Assembly (NCBI RefSeq): GCF_031128465.2
Contig: NZ_CP155618.1
Span: 3,276,501-3,340,500 of the forward strand
Direction of reading: 5' to 3'
DNA length: 64,000 bases
Source of the DNA: Mariniflexile litorale
GTDB lineage: Bacteria; Bacteroidota; Bacteroidia; Flavobacteriales; Flavobacteriaceae
Part shown: positions 51,331 to 60,760 of the stretch, piece by piece
How positions within the stretch are numbered: position 1 is the first letter of the stretch
How the letters are laid out: every line of letters starts with the position of its first letter
The notes under the pieces: generated by a model
Told to the model about the DNA's origin: nothing
Database searches by the model: none
What the model saw: the letters and a program-made list of their open reading frames with translations, nothing else
Made by a program: the position numbers and the translations under genes

Positions 51331-51366
51331 ATTAAACAACACATTGTTCAATTCTAATTCAAAATT

Positions 51367-54300
51367 ATGAAAAATAAATTAATAGCGAAATACAGGCAGT
51401 TTCTATACTGTATGTTGTGCTTATGCATTCATTCCAACACCATACAGGGTCTGGAAGTATTTCCATTCCAACAATCAGAAATTAGTGGTACCATAACCGA
51501 TGCCCAGGGGGTGCCTTTAGCAGGGGTTACTATTATTATTAAAGGCACCCAAAAAGGGAGCATCTCCGATTTTAATGGCACTTATGCCATACCCGCGACT
51601 AAAAACGAGGTCTTGGTGTTCTCTTTTATGGGCTTTAAAACCCAAGAAATGGCCATACAAGGGCGTACCCAATGGGATGTACAACTCGAAACCGACGTTA
51701 CCACCTTAAATACGGTGGAAATTAATGCAGGCTATTATACGGTTAAAGACAAAGAACGAACGGGAAATATTGCTAAACTAGAGGCGAAAACCATAGAGAA
51801 ACAGCCTGTAAACAATCCGTTGGCAGCCATGCAAGGGCATATAGCGGGTGTTGATATTGTACAGACCACAGGCTTGCCCGGTGGTGGATACCAAATGGCC
51901 ATTCGTGGTAAAAACTTTATGAATGGCAGTACAGAACCCTTGTATATTGTAAATGGCGTGCCGTTTGGAGCTCAGTCCTTAGCATCTCTAGAGATCTCGG
52001 TAGGAATAAATGCCGGAAATATAAGCCCCTTGAATGCGATCAACCCGTCCGATATTGAAAGTATGGAAGTATTAAAAGATGCCGATGCCACAGCCATTTA
52101 TGGTGCACGGGCAGCCAATGGCGTGGTACTCATCACCACTAAAAAAGGAAAAGCAGGCAGCACAAGGTTTCAGGCACACCTGAGCAGTACCCTGGGGCAG
52201 GTAGCCCATTTCTTGGATTTAATGAACACCGAGCAGTATTTGGAAGTGCGTAGGGAAGGGATTGTAAATGATGGCTTTGGGGCGTTTCTGGACAATCCTG
52301 CCTTCGATTTTATATGGCCCGACCTAAAAACTTGGGATCAAACCCGCTATACCGATTGGCAAAAGGAATTGATCGGTGGAATTGCCTACCGCAATCATGC
52401 CCAACTTTCGGTTTCAGGGGGCAGCGAGCACACCCAATTTTTGGTTAGTGGAAGCTTCCAAAAGGAGACTACCGTTTTTCCTGGTGATGCCCACTATAAA
52501 AAAGCCTCGGTACACCATACCATAAACCATCAGTCCCACGATGGGCGTTTTAAAATAAACCTGTCCAGCATCTATTCCGTTGAACATAACCAAATGCCTC
52601 GTACCGATCTTACTGGTTTGGCATACACATTGGTGCCGAATGCCCCAGCACTGTATGATGCGGCAGGGAACTTAAATTGGGAAAATAATACATGGAACAA
52701 CCCTTTAGCTTCCTTAGAAGAAGAGTATCAAGCCCAAATCCATACACGTATGGCCAATCTGGGACTCTCTTATCACGTGCTGCCTCATTTAGAATTTAAA
52801 ACCAGTTTGGGTTATAATACTTACGGAATGGATTCCTATAAGACCTTGCCAAGTAGCGCTAGAAATCCTAAACTGGGGTTCACGCCAGAGAATTATTCAT
52901 CCATCAGCACCAACAGTGCCACCCGTCAATCTTGGATTGTGGAACCACAATTTGATTGGAAGCAAGCATGGAGCGATGTGCTGCTAAGCGTATTGGTGGG
53001 AACCACGTTTCAACAAGAGGCTACAGACCAATTGGTGCAAAAAGGAACAGGTTTTCCAAACAACCGCTTGTTAAGGAATCTTTCCGCAGCTAAGACGCTT
53101 GAAGTAAAACAAGATAGCGACAGTGAATATAAGTATCAGGCGCTGTTTGGTCGCATCAACATACAATGGAAGGATGCCTATATTTTAAACTTAACAGGCC
53201 GTCGGGATGGATCCAGTCGTTTTGGTCCTGGTAAGCAGTTTGGCAATTTTGCTGCTCTGGGAGCTGCTTGGTTGTTTTTGGAAAACGGCTTTTTAAAACA
53301 CAGTAAGGTGTTCAGTTTTGGAAAATTACGTGGGAGTTATGGCACTACTGGTAGCGATAATATAGGGGATTATAAGTTTCTGGATACTTATAGCGTTACG
53401 GGTTATGATTATAATGGCACGAGTATATTAGAACCAACAGGTCTTTTTAATCCCTTGTTTGGTTGGGAAACGAACAAAAAACTGGAAGCGGCAGTAGAGC
53501 TTGGGTTTTTTAAAGATCGGATTCTGCTAAATACGGTGTGGTACCAAAACCGGTCGGCCAACCAACTTATTGGCATTCCTTTAGCAACTACCACAGGTTT
53601 TACAGAGTTAACAGGGAACTTTGATGCCACCGTTGAAAATACAGGTTTTGAATTTGAGATCCGTGCGATCAACATCCATAGTAAAAATTTCCAATGGCGC
53701 AGCACTTTTAACATGAGCTTGCCGAAGAACAGACTGGTAAAGTTTCCCGGATTAGAGACTTCTACATTTGCCAATCGCTATGATATTGGAAAACCTTTAA
53801 CCATAAGGCATCTGTACCATGCTTTAGGCGTCGATTCTGATACTGGCCTTTATCAGTTTGAAGATTATAATGAAGATGGCCACATACGTAGTTTAGACGA
53901 TAAACAATGGATTGAGGACATGGCGCCTAAATTATACGGCGGCTTAGGGAATACCTTAACCTATAAAAACCTAACCTTGGAGCTGTTCTTTCAGTTTAAA
54001 AAACAACAAGCGTTTAATCCTTTGGTTTCGGCAGCAGCTCCTGGTTTTAACACAAACGGCTCTGTGGCTTTATGGAACCGCTGGCAACACCCCGGGGATA
54101 CAAACCCCATAATGCGCGCCATTAGTGGTTTAGATCCGAGTGTATTTGAGAGTATCGAAAATCAAAGTGCAAGTAGTGCAGCAGTCTCCGATGCGTCATT
54201 TGTTCGGTTGCGAAACATCTCCTTGGCCTACAGACTACCTAAAAATTTAAGTGGGGGTTGCGATTTGAATGTCTATCTACAAGGACAAAATCTATGGACT

Positions 54301-54396
54301 CTTAGCAATTATGACGGACCAGATCCTGAGCAACCTTCTTCTATAATAATGCCGCCTTTGCGCCAAATGACAGTGGGTGTGCAATTAGGCTTTTAA
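51367..54396 (+). CDS. SusC/RagA family TonB-linked outer membrane protein
   Basis: Seen: 1009 residues. N-terminal signal region (FLYCMLCLCIHSN), a carboxypeptidase-D-like regulatory repeat (about 40-110, ISGTITDAQGVPLAGVTIIIKGT, FMGFKTQEM), then a plug (NNPLAAMQGHIAGVDIVQTT, PLYIVNGVPFG, ATAIYGARAANGVVLITTKKG) and a 22-stranded barrel to the end (MTVGVQLGF). These transporters carry oligomers across the outer membrane with a SusD lid, driven by TonB. No signature names the substrate. The SusD gene follows 13 bp later. The signal peptide is less regular than usual. Confidence 0.93.
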   Translation: MKNKLIAKYRQFLYCMLCLCIHSNTIQGLEVFPFQQSEISGTITDAQGVPLAGVTIIIKGTQKGSISDFNGTYAIPATKNEVLVFSFMGFKTQEMAIQGRTQWDVQLETDVTTLNTVEINAGYYTVKDKERTGNIAKLEAKTIEKQPVNNPLAAMQGHIAGVDIVQTTGLPGGGYQMAIRGKNFMNGSTEPLYIVNGVPFGAQSLASLEISVGINAGNISPLNAINPSDIESMEVLKDADATAIYGARAANGVVLITTKKGKAGSTRFQAHLSSTLGQVAHFLDLMNTEQYLEVRREGIVNDGFGAFLDNPAFDFIWPDLKTWDQTRYTDWQKELIGGIAYRNHAQLSVSGGSEHTQFLVSGSFQKETTVFPGDAHYKKASVHHTINHQSHDGRFKINLSSIYSVEHNQMPRTDLTGLAYTLVPNAPALYDAAGNLNWENNTWNNPLASLEEEYQAQIHTRMANLGLSYHVLPHLEFKTSLGYNTYGMDSYKTLPSSARNPKLGFTPENYSSISTNSATRQSWIVEPQFDWKQAWSDVLLSVLVGTTFQQEATDQLVQKGTGFPNNRLLRNLSAAKTLEVKQDSDSEYKYQALFGRINIQWKDAYILNLTGRRDGSSRFGPGKQFGNFAALGAAWLFLENGFLKHSKVFSFGKLRGSYGTTGSDNIGDYKFLDTYSVTGYDYNGTSILEPTGLFNPLFGWETNKKLEAAVELGFFKDRILLNTVWYQNRSANQLIGIPLATTTGFTELTGNFDATVENTGFEFEIRAINIHSKNFQWRSTFNMSLPKNRLVKFPGLETSTFANRYDIGKPLTIRHLYHALGVDSDTGLYQFEDYNEDGHIRSLDDKQWIEDMAPKLYGGLGNTLTYKNLTLELFFQFKKQQAFNPLVSAAAPGFNTNGSVALWNRWQHPGDTNPIMRAISGLDPSVFESIENQSASSAAVSDASFVRLRNISLAYRLPKNLSGGCDLNVYLQGQNLWTLSNYDGPDPEQPSSIIMPPLRQMTVGVQLGF

Positions 54397-54409
54397 CTAA
54401 AAAATTAAG

Positions 54410-55849
54410 ATGATGAAACTTAAAAAAGACAATTATCATACCACCAAACCACGAGGTGTTTTGTTTACAAATGCTCTGGGATTTATAAGCTATCCTTTCC
54501 TATGTTTTTTAATGTTAGTATCTACACACTGTACAGATTTTGTGGAAATAGACCCACCAAAAAATACCTTGATTTCCGAAACGGTTTTTGAAGATGTTTC
54601 TACCGTAGAATCGGCATTGGCAAGTATGTACTTTAAAATACGGGAACAGGGCATGATCTCAGGAAAATTAGGACTCAGTGCCTTAATGGGCATTTATACC
54701 GATGAGCTAGATTATTATGGCAGTAATACCAATTATTTACAATTATATAATCATAAGCTCTCCGCATCCAATAGCCTCCTATCCGATTGGTGGAGCCATG
54801 CCTATAATCTTATCTATGCATCCAATGCGATTATTAAGGGGTTGGAAAATTCAAAAACCATAAGTGTGGAAGACCAAGCACCTCTTAAGGGACAGGCCTT
54901 GTTTGTGCGTGCTTATATGCATAGTTTGCTTGTCAATCTTTATGGAGAGATCCCTTATATTACTACTACAGATTATTTACAGAATAATAAGGTATCACGC
55001 TTACCAGTAACGCAGGTATACACACATAGCATAGCCGACCTTACCCAAGCGGTGAGTCTTTTAAATGTAACAGATGTTACGGGAATACGTGTGGTGCCTT
55101 ATCAAGCGGTGGCCAAGGCGCTTTTGGCACGCCTATACCTTTATACAGAAAATTGGAAAATGGCTGAAGCGACAGCAGGGGAGCTTATAAGTGCTTATAA
55201 GCTAGAACCTAACGTCAAAAATGTTTTTTTAAAGAATTCCAAAGAAACCCTCTGGCAGCTAAAGCCTAATGGGGTTACAGATAGAAATACCTATGAAGCC
55301 AACCAGTTTGTTATTCGGTTTATACCGGGGCAATCGTATGCCTTGAGTAAGGCTTTGTTGGATACCTTTGAGCCTAACGATTTACGGCTTTTAAATTGGA
55401 CAGGAAGCACCACCAGTAGTAATGGATTGACCACGTTGCATTATGCGCATAAGTACAAAGCTATTTTTAGTGAAACGGCTTCCTTGGAATATTCTATTAT
55501 TTTTCGATTGGCAGAACAATACTTGATTCGAGCCGAAGCCAGAGCACATTTAGGAGCTGTTTCTGGGGCTCAAGAAGATTTAAACAGCATTCGAAATCGG
55601 GCAGGTTTGGGGAATACCACAGCCACTTTAACCAACGATTTGCTAGCGGCGATATTACAGGAACGCCATACCGAATTGTTCACCGAGCAAGGGCATCGTT
55701 GGTTTGATATCAAGCGTATGGGGGTGGCAAGCCTTGTTTTAAGTCCTTTAAAACCGAATTGGCAACCAACGGATGTGCTTTTGCCAATTCCTGAAACAGA
55801 AATTGAAACGAACCCTAATTTGAAACCACAGAATTTGGGGTATGAATAA
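54410..55849 (+). CDS. SusD/RagB family nutrient-binding outer membrane lipoprotein
   Basis: Seen: 479 residues. The N-terminal hydrophobic segment and LMLVSTHCTDFVEIDPPK give a probable lipobox Cys. The alpha-helical TPR-like SusD fold is typified by SETVFEDVSTVESALASMYF, AYNLIYASNAIIKGL, FVRAYMHSLLVNLYGEIPYI, FRLAEQYLIRAEARAHLG, LNSIRNRAGL, ERHTELFTEQGHRWFDIKRM and the end IPETEIETNPNLKPQNLGY. It captures ligand and hands it to SusC. The following two genes code redox proteins, so the cargo may be a metal, peptide or sulfur compound, not a glycan (inference). Confidence 0.92.
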   Translation: MMKLKKDNYHTTKPRGVLFTNALGFISYPFLCFLMLVSTHCTDFVEIDPPKNTLISETVFEDVSTVESALASMYFKIREQGMISGKLGLSALMGIYTDELDYYGSNTNYLQLYNHKLSASNSLLSDWWSHAYNLIYASNAIIKGLENSKTISVEDQAPLKGQALFVRAYMHSLLVNLYGEIPYITTTDYLQNNKVSRLPVTQVYTHSIADLTQAVSLLNVTDVTGIRVVPYQAVAKALLARLYLYTENWKMAEATAGELISAYKLEPNVKNVFLKNSKETLWQLKPNGVTDRNTYEANQFVIRFIPGQSYALSKALLDTFEPNDLRLLNWTGSTTSSNGLTTLHYAHKYKAIFSETASLEYSIIFRLAEQYLIRAEARAHLGAVSGAQEDLNSIRNRAGLGNTTATLTNDLLAAILQERHTELFTEQGHRWFDIKRMGVASLVLSPLKPNWQPTDVLLPIPETEIETNPNLKPQNLGYE

Positions 55850-55909
55850 GAGGGTGTTTTATCTAAGCAGCGATACTCAAAGTGTAGAAACAAATTTAAA
55901 AGTAAAACT

Positions 55910-56383
55910 ATGAAACTAATAACCATACTAAGTGTTTTGTTGGGGACTGCGGCACTGTCTGCACAAATTTTAACCCCAGCACATTGGAGCAGCAGGCTTT
56001 CTAAGGAAGCTATTCGTCCCGGCGAAACCGTAGAACTCATTTTTAGCGTACGATTAGATAGAAACTGGCATTTGTACAGCAATGTCCAAAACTATAAAAT
56101 AGGTCCGCTACCCGCAGTTTTTGAGTTTAAACCCCACAGTAGCTATAAGCTATTGGAAGGTGTGGTGGCCATAGGCTCCCAAAAGGAATATGACCCTGTT
56201 TTTGAAGTGTATGTAAACTATTTTGAGAATACGGCAGAATTTAGACAAAAGGTTAAAATACTGTCTAAAAATCCTATAATTAAAGGGTTTTATGAGTATC
56301 AAGTGTGTAGTATCGCCGATGGAAAATGCGTCATGGGTACCGGCGATTTTGAGTTTAAAATACAAACCATAAAACAAATATGA
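55910..56383 (+). CDS. DsbD N-terminal-like periplasmic protein
   Basis: Seen: 157 residues with a signal peptide (TILSVLLGTAALSA). The Ig-like DsbD-alpha (DsbC/DsbD_N) pattern is visible: IRPGETVELIFSVRLDRNWHLYS, LLEGVVAIGSQKEYDP, and a paired-Cys YQVCSIADGKCVMG near the C-terminus. Here it exists without the transmembrane and thioredoxin parts of DsbD. It may receive electrons or hold a metal. Its stop overlaps the TlpA start, hence translational coupling. Confidence 0.82.
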   Translation: MKLITILSVLLGTAALSAQILTPAHWSSRLSKEAIRPGETVELIFSVRLDRNWHLYSNVQNYKIGPLPAVFEFKPHSSYKLLEGVVAIGSQKEYDPVFEVYVNYFENTAEFRQKVKILSKNPIIKGFYEYQVCSIADGKCVMGTGDFEFKIQTIKQI

Positions 56384-57735
56384 TGCTATTAAAAACAAAA
56401 ATAATCCTCATAAGCATGCACCTAAGTTTGCTGTACAGTGCTTCGCCACAAGGCAATGTTGACATGGCAAAGCATACCAACGTGACGGATATAAAATCTC
56501 AAGCGGAAAGCGATTGGATAGGGGTAGACAGCATAAAAACCTATTTCTGTAATACGCCTAAAGAACTTGAACACTATCATAATTCAAGCTTTTTAGAAAA
56601 AAGAAGGTTTGAAGATACTGTAGAAAAGAAGCGATTGCAATTAGCAGAAAATTTTTTGGAGAAGTATCCGAACGATGCCCATTATTATGATGTACTCACC
56701 TACTTTTTACATTATTTATTCGAGCCTAAGTTTATAGCAGATAAAATACCTGACAGTACCTTGTGGGTCTTGAATCAAGATTCAAAATTAACGAAAACGC
56801 ATCGGGACCTTTTCTTAAGTCAAATGCGAGCCTTACCCATAGATGAGGTCGCCCGAGCGCGCTGGTTAAAAAAAGGGAATGAGTTGGTAGAAAAGTTTTT
56901 GGAATCAAACGCCCCTTTGGAACAAAAAGCAAAAATAGAGATGCGCTTAATGGGACGTGATTTACGGATGGCCTTATTTCAATATGAATACATGAACTTT
57001 CAAAAAAACACGATGGAATCTGGTTATTGGGAACGCTTTGATACTTATTATTGGGAGCCCTTTCGCTTGCGTTTAAAAACCCTTTTGTTTAAATATCCAG
57101 ATTTGGAAACCTTGGCTTTAAATGTCGAGCAATTTATTGCCATAATTTCACGTGAATACCTGTCGCCAGAGCTCACCGAGCCCTCTTGGCAGTATTTTTA
57201 TAACATCACAGATGCCACCCATCCACTCGGCAATCAAAAAGGGATCAAAGCGGTACATACCATGGCAAAAGAAAATCTAAAGGCCAGGAACGATTTAAAG
57301 GATGTGGATGCGTCCCAACCTTTGGAGCTGGTATTTACAGCGATGGACGGTAGCCGAATAGATTTAAAGACGATGCGGGGTAAAGTGGTGTTACTTGACT
57401 TTTGGTCTGTCAGATGTGGACCTTGCATTATGGAAATGCCCCATGTAAAGGCATTGTATGATACCTATCGGGATAAAGGATTTGAAGTTATTGGAATCGT
57501 TGCGAATAGTGATACCGAAAAAGCACAGGTATTAAAAATCCTCAAAAAGCAGAACGCTAATTGGCCCCAAAGGTTAGACAAAGGGTCCGAGGTTACAGTA
57601 AGTTATCATTCGTTATATAATATTACATCCCTACCTACAGTTTGGCTATTGGATAAAGAAGGTAAAATTGTTGATAGAAACGCAAGAGGCATGCGTTTAG
57701 AGCCTTTAATACGCAAGTATTTGGGCTTGGATTAG
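56380..57735 (+). CDS. TlpA family thioredoxin-like protein
   Basis: Seen: 451 residues. A signal-like N-terminus, a long helical middle (about 70-300) of the type seen in large flavobacterial TlpA proteins, and a C-terminal TlpA/ResA thioredoxin domain (about 315-450) with RGKVVLLDFWSVRCGPCIMEMP (active Cys-Gly-Pro-Cys), GFEVIGIVANSD and SLPTVWLLDKEGKI. It reduces disulfides in the periplasm, for example in cytochrome c maturation or metalloprotein assembly. It overlaps the DsbD-N-like gene by four bases and belongs with the SusC/SusD genes in one likely operon. Confidence 0.9.
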   Translation: MMLLKTKIILISMHLSLLYSASPQGNVDMAKHTNVTDIKSQAESDWIGVDSIKTYFCNTPKELEHYHNSSFLEKRRFEDTVEKKRLQLAENFLEKYPNDAHYYDVLTYFLHYLFEPKFIADKIPDSTLWVLNQDSKLTKTHRDLFLSQMRALPIDEVARARWLKKGNELVEKFLESNAPLEQKAKIEMRLMGRDLRMALFQYEYMNFQKNTMESGYWERFDTYYWEPFRLRLKTLLFKYPDLETLALNVEQFIAIISREYLSPELTEPSWQYFYNITDATHPLGNQKGIKAVHTMAKENLKARNDLKDVDASQPLELVFTAMDGSRIDLKTMRGKVVLLDFWSVRCGPCIMEMPHVKALYDTYRDKGFEVIGIVANSDTEKAQVLKILKKQNANWPQRLDKGSEVTVSYHSLYNITSLPTVWLLDKEGKIVDRNARGMRLEPLIRKYLGLD

Positions 57736-57775
57736 TCATAGTATTGTGAAATACTTGTTTTTTGAATTAGTCAGG

Positions 57776-57808
57776 AAAAGGTGTCCAAATTTGGACACCT
57801 TTTCTATC
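57776..57808. terminator. Bidirectional terminator between TlpA and DUF6520 genes
   Basis: A perfect 28-bp palindrome (57776-57803) with the word GGTGTCCAAA and its complement, edged with A/T runs on both sides, suits the convergent genes. Confidence 0.88.
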
Positions 57809-57825
57809 ATCCTAGCCATTTGGGT

Positions 57826-58068
57826 TTAAGGATTATTTTTAAATAAGGGTGTAATTAATTCTTGTTCTGCATATACTCTATATTGGCCAAACATACAGGG
57901 ATCGCCAGAAGGCGCATCACAACTAACCGTTACTTGAGTGGGTCCAAAAGCTGGATGGTCGTAATAGCCAATTTGGCTGGTGCTGTTCGCTTGTGTAGCA
58001 AACGATAAGCTTATTGCCAATAGGATGGCAAAAGCCGGTAGAACGATTTTAAAAAATTTAGATGTCAT
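57826..58068 (-). CDS. DUF6520 family secreted small protein
   Basis: Seen: 80 residues with the family's signal region SKFFKIVLPAFAILLAISLSFATQA and a Cys pair in VSCDAPSGDPCMFGQYRVYA. DUF6520 proteins are small exported proteins in Bacteroidetes, often beside MauE-like and TlpA genes; the function is unknown. It lies downstream of a MauE-like gene on the same strand. Confidence 0.82.
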   Translation of the reverse strand: MTSKFFKIVLPAFAILLAISLSFATQANSTSQIGYYDHPAFGPTQVTVSCDAPSGDPCMFGQYRVYAEQELITPLFKNNP

Positions 58069-58146
58069 AATACGATATGTTAAAAATTAATGACCTACTC
58101 TTTTTTACAGGTTTTCGGTCTTCCCCTGGTACTACGTAGTCTTATT

Positions 58147-58584
58147 TTAATCGGGATAACTCTGGTGTTTGCGTGTTATAAATATCCCGATAAGAGCAAG
58201 CACCATAAAGAATATGTTAAATACAACATGTGATTTCCACCCCAAATAGGATAAAACACCTCCACAGGCACAGGGTATGGAATCACTGAAATTTAGAACG
58301 GAGACTATATAAATACTAAATAGGCTTAGTAATGTGAAACTAGCATAAAATGCGAATAACATATATTTTGAGAAAAGAAAGAATCCCACAATCACATATT
58401 CTATGAATGGAAGGCTCCAAGCCATCCAATGGGCATAGGCGGAAATAAAGGGGGATTTATCTAATTGTATTTTAAATGCATAGATATTGAGAAGCTTACT
58501 GGTAGCGGCATACACAAATAAGATAATATAGAGAACACGTATCCATTTTGCTATTATCTGATAGTTTGCTTTTGAACGATTCAT
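58147..58584 (-). CDS. MauE/DoxX family redox-associated membrane protein
   Basis: Seen: 145 residues with four helices (WIRVLYIILFVYAATSKLLN, HWMAWSLPFIEYVIVGFFLF, YMLFAFYASFTLLSLFSIYIV, VVFNIFFMVLALIGIFIT) and the conserved CxCGG (SIPCACGGVL) of MauE-like proteins, which take part in disulfide formation or maturation of cofactors. It is next to a DUF6520 gene; AraC and STAS-like genes lie beyond on the same strand. Confidence 0.87.
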   Translation of the reverse strand: MNRSKANYQIIAKWIRVLYIILFVYAATSKLLNIYAFKIQLDKSPFISAYAHWMAWSLPFIEYVIVGFFLFSKYMLFAFYASFTLLSLFSIYIVSVLNFSDSIPCACGGVLSYLGWKSHVVFNIFFMVLALIGIFITRKHQSYPD

Positions 58585-58685
58585 ATCTTTTGATTTGATA
58601 GGGTAAAGTTCTACAGAAAAATTAATTTATAAGGGATCAATATTTGACTGTAAGGGATTTAATTAGAAAAAACCATCAGAGCTGT

Positions 58686-59669
58686 TTATTTATCGCCGAT
58701 TAAGGAATTTTTACGCAAATCTCTTGGCGTATATTCATACCGTTTTTTAAAGGTTCTGGAAAAGTGAGCCGTACTTTTAAAACCCGTCATATACGCAATG
58801 GACTTGAGGGATTGATCCGTGAATTGAATCATCATTTTTGATTTTCTTAAACGTTCTGCCATCAAGAAATGGTGTACGGTAGTGCCATATAATTGCTTAA
58901 AGCCATATTTTAGTTTGAACTCGTTTGTTCCTAATTGCAAAGCAAAATCTTTTAGAGACGGAAAGTCCTTTTCAAGATTGTTAATAATACTATTATGGCC
59001 TTCCCTTATTTTACGGATATCTTCAAAACTCAATCGAAGTTTTGTTTTTTGTGGGTTGGTTTTGATGGTGTTTGATGGCTGTTTTTGGTTGTGGGAGTAT
59101 TGCATGACACGGCGTTTCAACTCATTTTCTAAATGGTCTTGACGGGTGGTATGATGAATAATGGTTATAAGTGTTTTTTTTGAATTTGTATTTATACCTT
59201 TAAATGTCGTGATATAACAGGTTTTAGGAACCACCAAGCTTCCTTTACTTTTGAATGTTAATTCCAAAGAAGTGTCTTGAAATTCGTTTTGTTCTAGTGC
59301 ATGCCAGGTGTTTTGCCATATTGTTTGAGATTTTTCTACTAAAAAAGCAGTAAATAAGGTTCCGAGGAGGTCCGTGTGTCGTACAGAGAGAATATTGCAA
59401 GCTTGCTGATTTACCATTTCAATGCGTCCGTCCCCATCAATAATAAAGCTCATCTGAATAATTTCTAGTAGGGTGGTATTTGAGTTAACATATCCTTGAT
59501 GTAGCATGGTTTCCTGTATTTCTTCAGCCAACATATTAAGTGAAATGCTAATCGCTTCAAAATTATCGTTTTTGGCGGTACGTTCTAAGCGATAAAAAAA
59601 GTTGCCAGAGGCCATTTCCAATAGCATCTGGTTAATTCGTTGTATTCTTTGTTTTTTCTTGGTACTCAC
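58686..59669 (-). CDS. AraC family regulator with PAS-like sensor domain
   Basis: Seen: 327 residues. N-terminal helical part (about 1-70, with MASGNFFYRLERTAKNDNFEAISISLNMLAEEIQETM, HAMP-like), a PAS domain (about 75-180: MSFIIDGDGRIEMVNQQACNIL), then the AraC double HTH (LKDFALQLGTNEFKLKYGFKQLYGTTVHHFL and LKSIAYMTGFKSTAHFSRTFKKRYEYTPRDLRKN). A cytoplasmic sensor-regulator; the signal is unknown. It likely governs the adjacent MauE/DUF6520 genes or the convergent SusC/D operon. Confidence 0.88.
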   Translation of the reverse strand: MSTKKKQRIQRINQMLLEMASGNFFYRLERTAKNDNFEAISISLNMLAEEIQETMLHQGYVNSNTTLLEIIQMSFIIDGDGRIEMVNQQACNILSVRHTDLLGTLFTAFLVEKSQTIWQNTWHALEQNEFQDTSLELTFKSKGSLVVPKTCYITTFKGINTNSKKTLITIIHHTTRQDHLENELKRRVMQYSHNQKQPSNTIKTNPQKTKLRLSFEDIRKIREGHNSIINNLEKDFPSLKDFALQLGTNEFKLKYGFKQLYGTTVHHFLMAERLRKSKMMIQFTDQSLKSIAYMTGFKSTAHFSRTFKKRYEYTPRDLRKNSLIGDK

Positions 59670-59744
59670 AGCTTAAGTATTATAGTTTGCTAGATGGTGT
59701 GAGAGCCCTTATTTTAATAAAAAACAGGTGTTATATCCCGATTT

Positions 59745-60131
59745 TCAATGTGAATGTGTCATGAATTTATTCAAAAAAGATAAAGCATCTTCAATACGTT
59801 GAAATGATTGTGTTGGGATGGGAGGGTTGCTCGTACGGATATAAAATTCAGATAGCATTTTAGAAACAGGGGATTCCACAATAACCGCTACAGCCTTTGT
59901 GAGGGTAGAACCTTCCATAGCTAAATAAGCTCTTGCAGATTTATTAATTTCATTAACACCTCGAATATCACATAATACCGGCAAGAGCCTTCCTTCATGC
60001 AATAACAATTTGTCCTTAACAATTTGAACGGCAGCGTTTAAATCGATGCTGGCTCCTTGATGGTATACAATATGCAATATACCTTCTTGGAACCTATACG
60101 ATGTATAATCATTCTCAAAATAATTTCGCAT
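59745..60131 (-). CDS. STAS-like (SpoIIAA-type) protein, DUF7793-like
   Basis: Seen: 128 residues. GILHIVYHQGASIDLNAAVQIVKDKLLLHEGRLLPVLCDIRGVNEINKSARAYLA and AVIVESPVSKMLSEFYIRT read as an alternating beta-alpha fold of the SpoIIAA/STAS-like kind, lacking a conserved phosphorylatable Ser at the usual place. It resembles recently named flavobacterial DUF7793 proteins. It is 75 bp upstream of the AraC gene on the same strand, possibly its modulator. Confidence 0.68.
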   Translation of the reverse strand: MRNYFENDYTSYRFQEGILHIVYHQGASIDLNAAVQIVKDKLLLHEGRLLPVLCDIRGVNEINKSARAYLAMEGSTLTKAVAVIVESPVSKMLSEFYIRTSNPPIPTQSFQRIEDALSFLNKFMTHSH

Positions 60132-60760
60132 GATGTAGAAAACGGTTTTTTTATTATAAACTTACAAAATAATCAACAAACGCATTGATTATAGAGCTGT
60201 TAGAACCAATGCAATACGGGGTTTTATTTGCCTGCAAAGGATTAAAAGTTGACTCTAAGGGAGCATGGAACGATGGCGTTTCATAATTTTTTAATTTCGT
60301 TTATATATTCCGATTTTTTTCCTTTCAGAGTGCGTTTCTTCAATGAATGGGAACAAAGGTATAATAAACATAATGTTTATATTTTTTTTAAAGCGGTAGT
60401 TGTAACATGCGTATATACTTTTGATGGTCTGTTAGAAAATGAGCTCTTATGTATTGTTATTATTCTCCCTCAGGAACTTAGTCTGTTTTTATAAATTAAT
60501 AAACCTCGTAAGCCTTTTTTTGAAAATCATATTTTATAAAACAATTCTTTAAAAATATTCTTTATATTTAATCACCTTAGAATTATTATTAAGGCATTAA
60601 ATTGGCTAAAACAAATGAAATTTAATTTTAATAAGGAGATAGAATAAAACCCTTTCCAATTTTGAGTCTATTTACAGATTTCTTTTAATGAATTTTCTAA
60701 ACATAATTGTAGAATTTGTTCAGATTTTTAGTAATGAAATGGTAAAGTAAATAAAATGAC
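60132..60760. other. Non-coding stretch before the RecQ-type gene
   Basis: About 630 bp of AT-rich DNA without a supported gene; an ORF of 81 codons there has no recognisable feature. It must hold the promoter of the long gene at 60761. Confidence 0.5.

Larger units (their letters stand above)
50530..51366. other. Structured non-coding stretch before SusC
   Basis: More than 800 bp without a supported gene but with several ordered stems (GTTGCAACG-like arms near 50685-50740, a 51167-51217 hairpin, and a 51291-51324 stem). The 50640-50860 part has a higher GC content than its surroundings and could encode a structured RNA. Confidence 0.5.

Noticed and set aside
60249-60494. 81-codon plus-strand ORF before the RecQ-type gene
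   Set aside because: No domain, no clear start context and amino acid composition of random AT-rich DNA.
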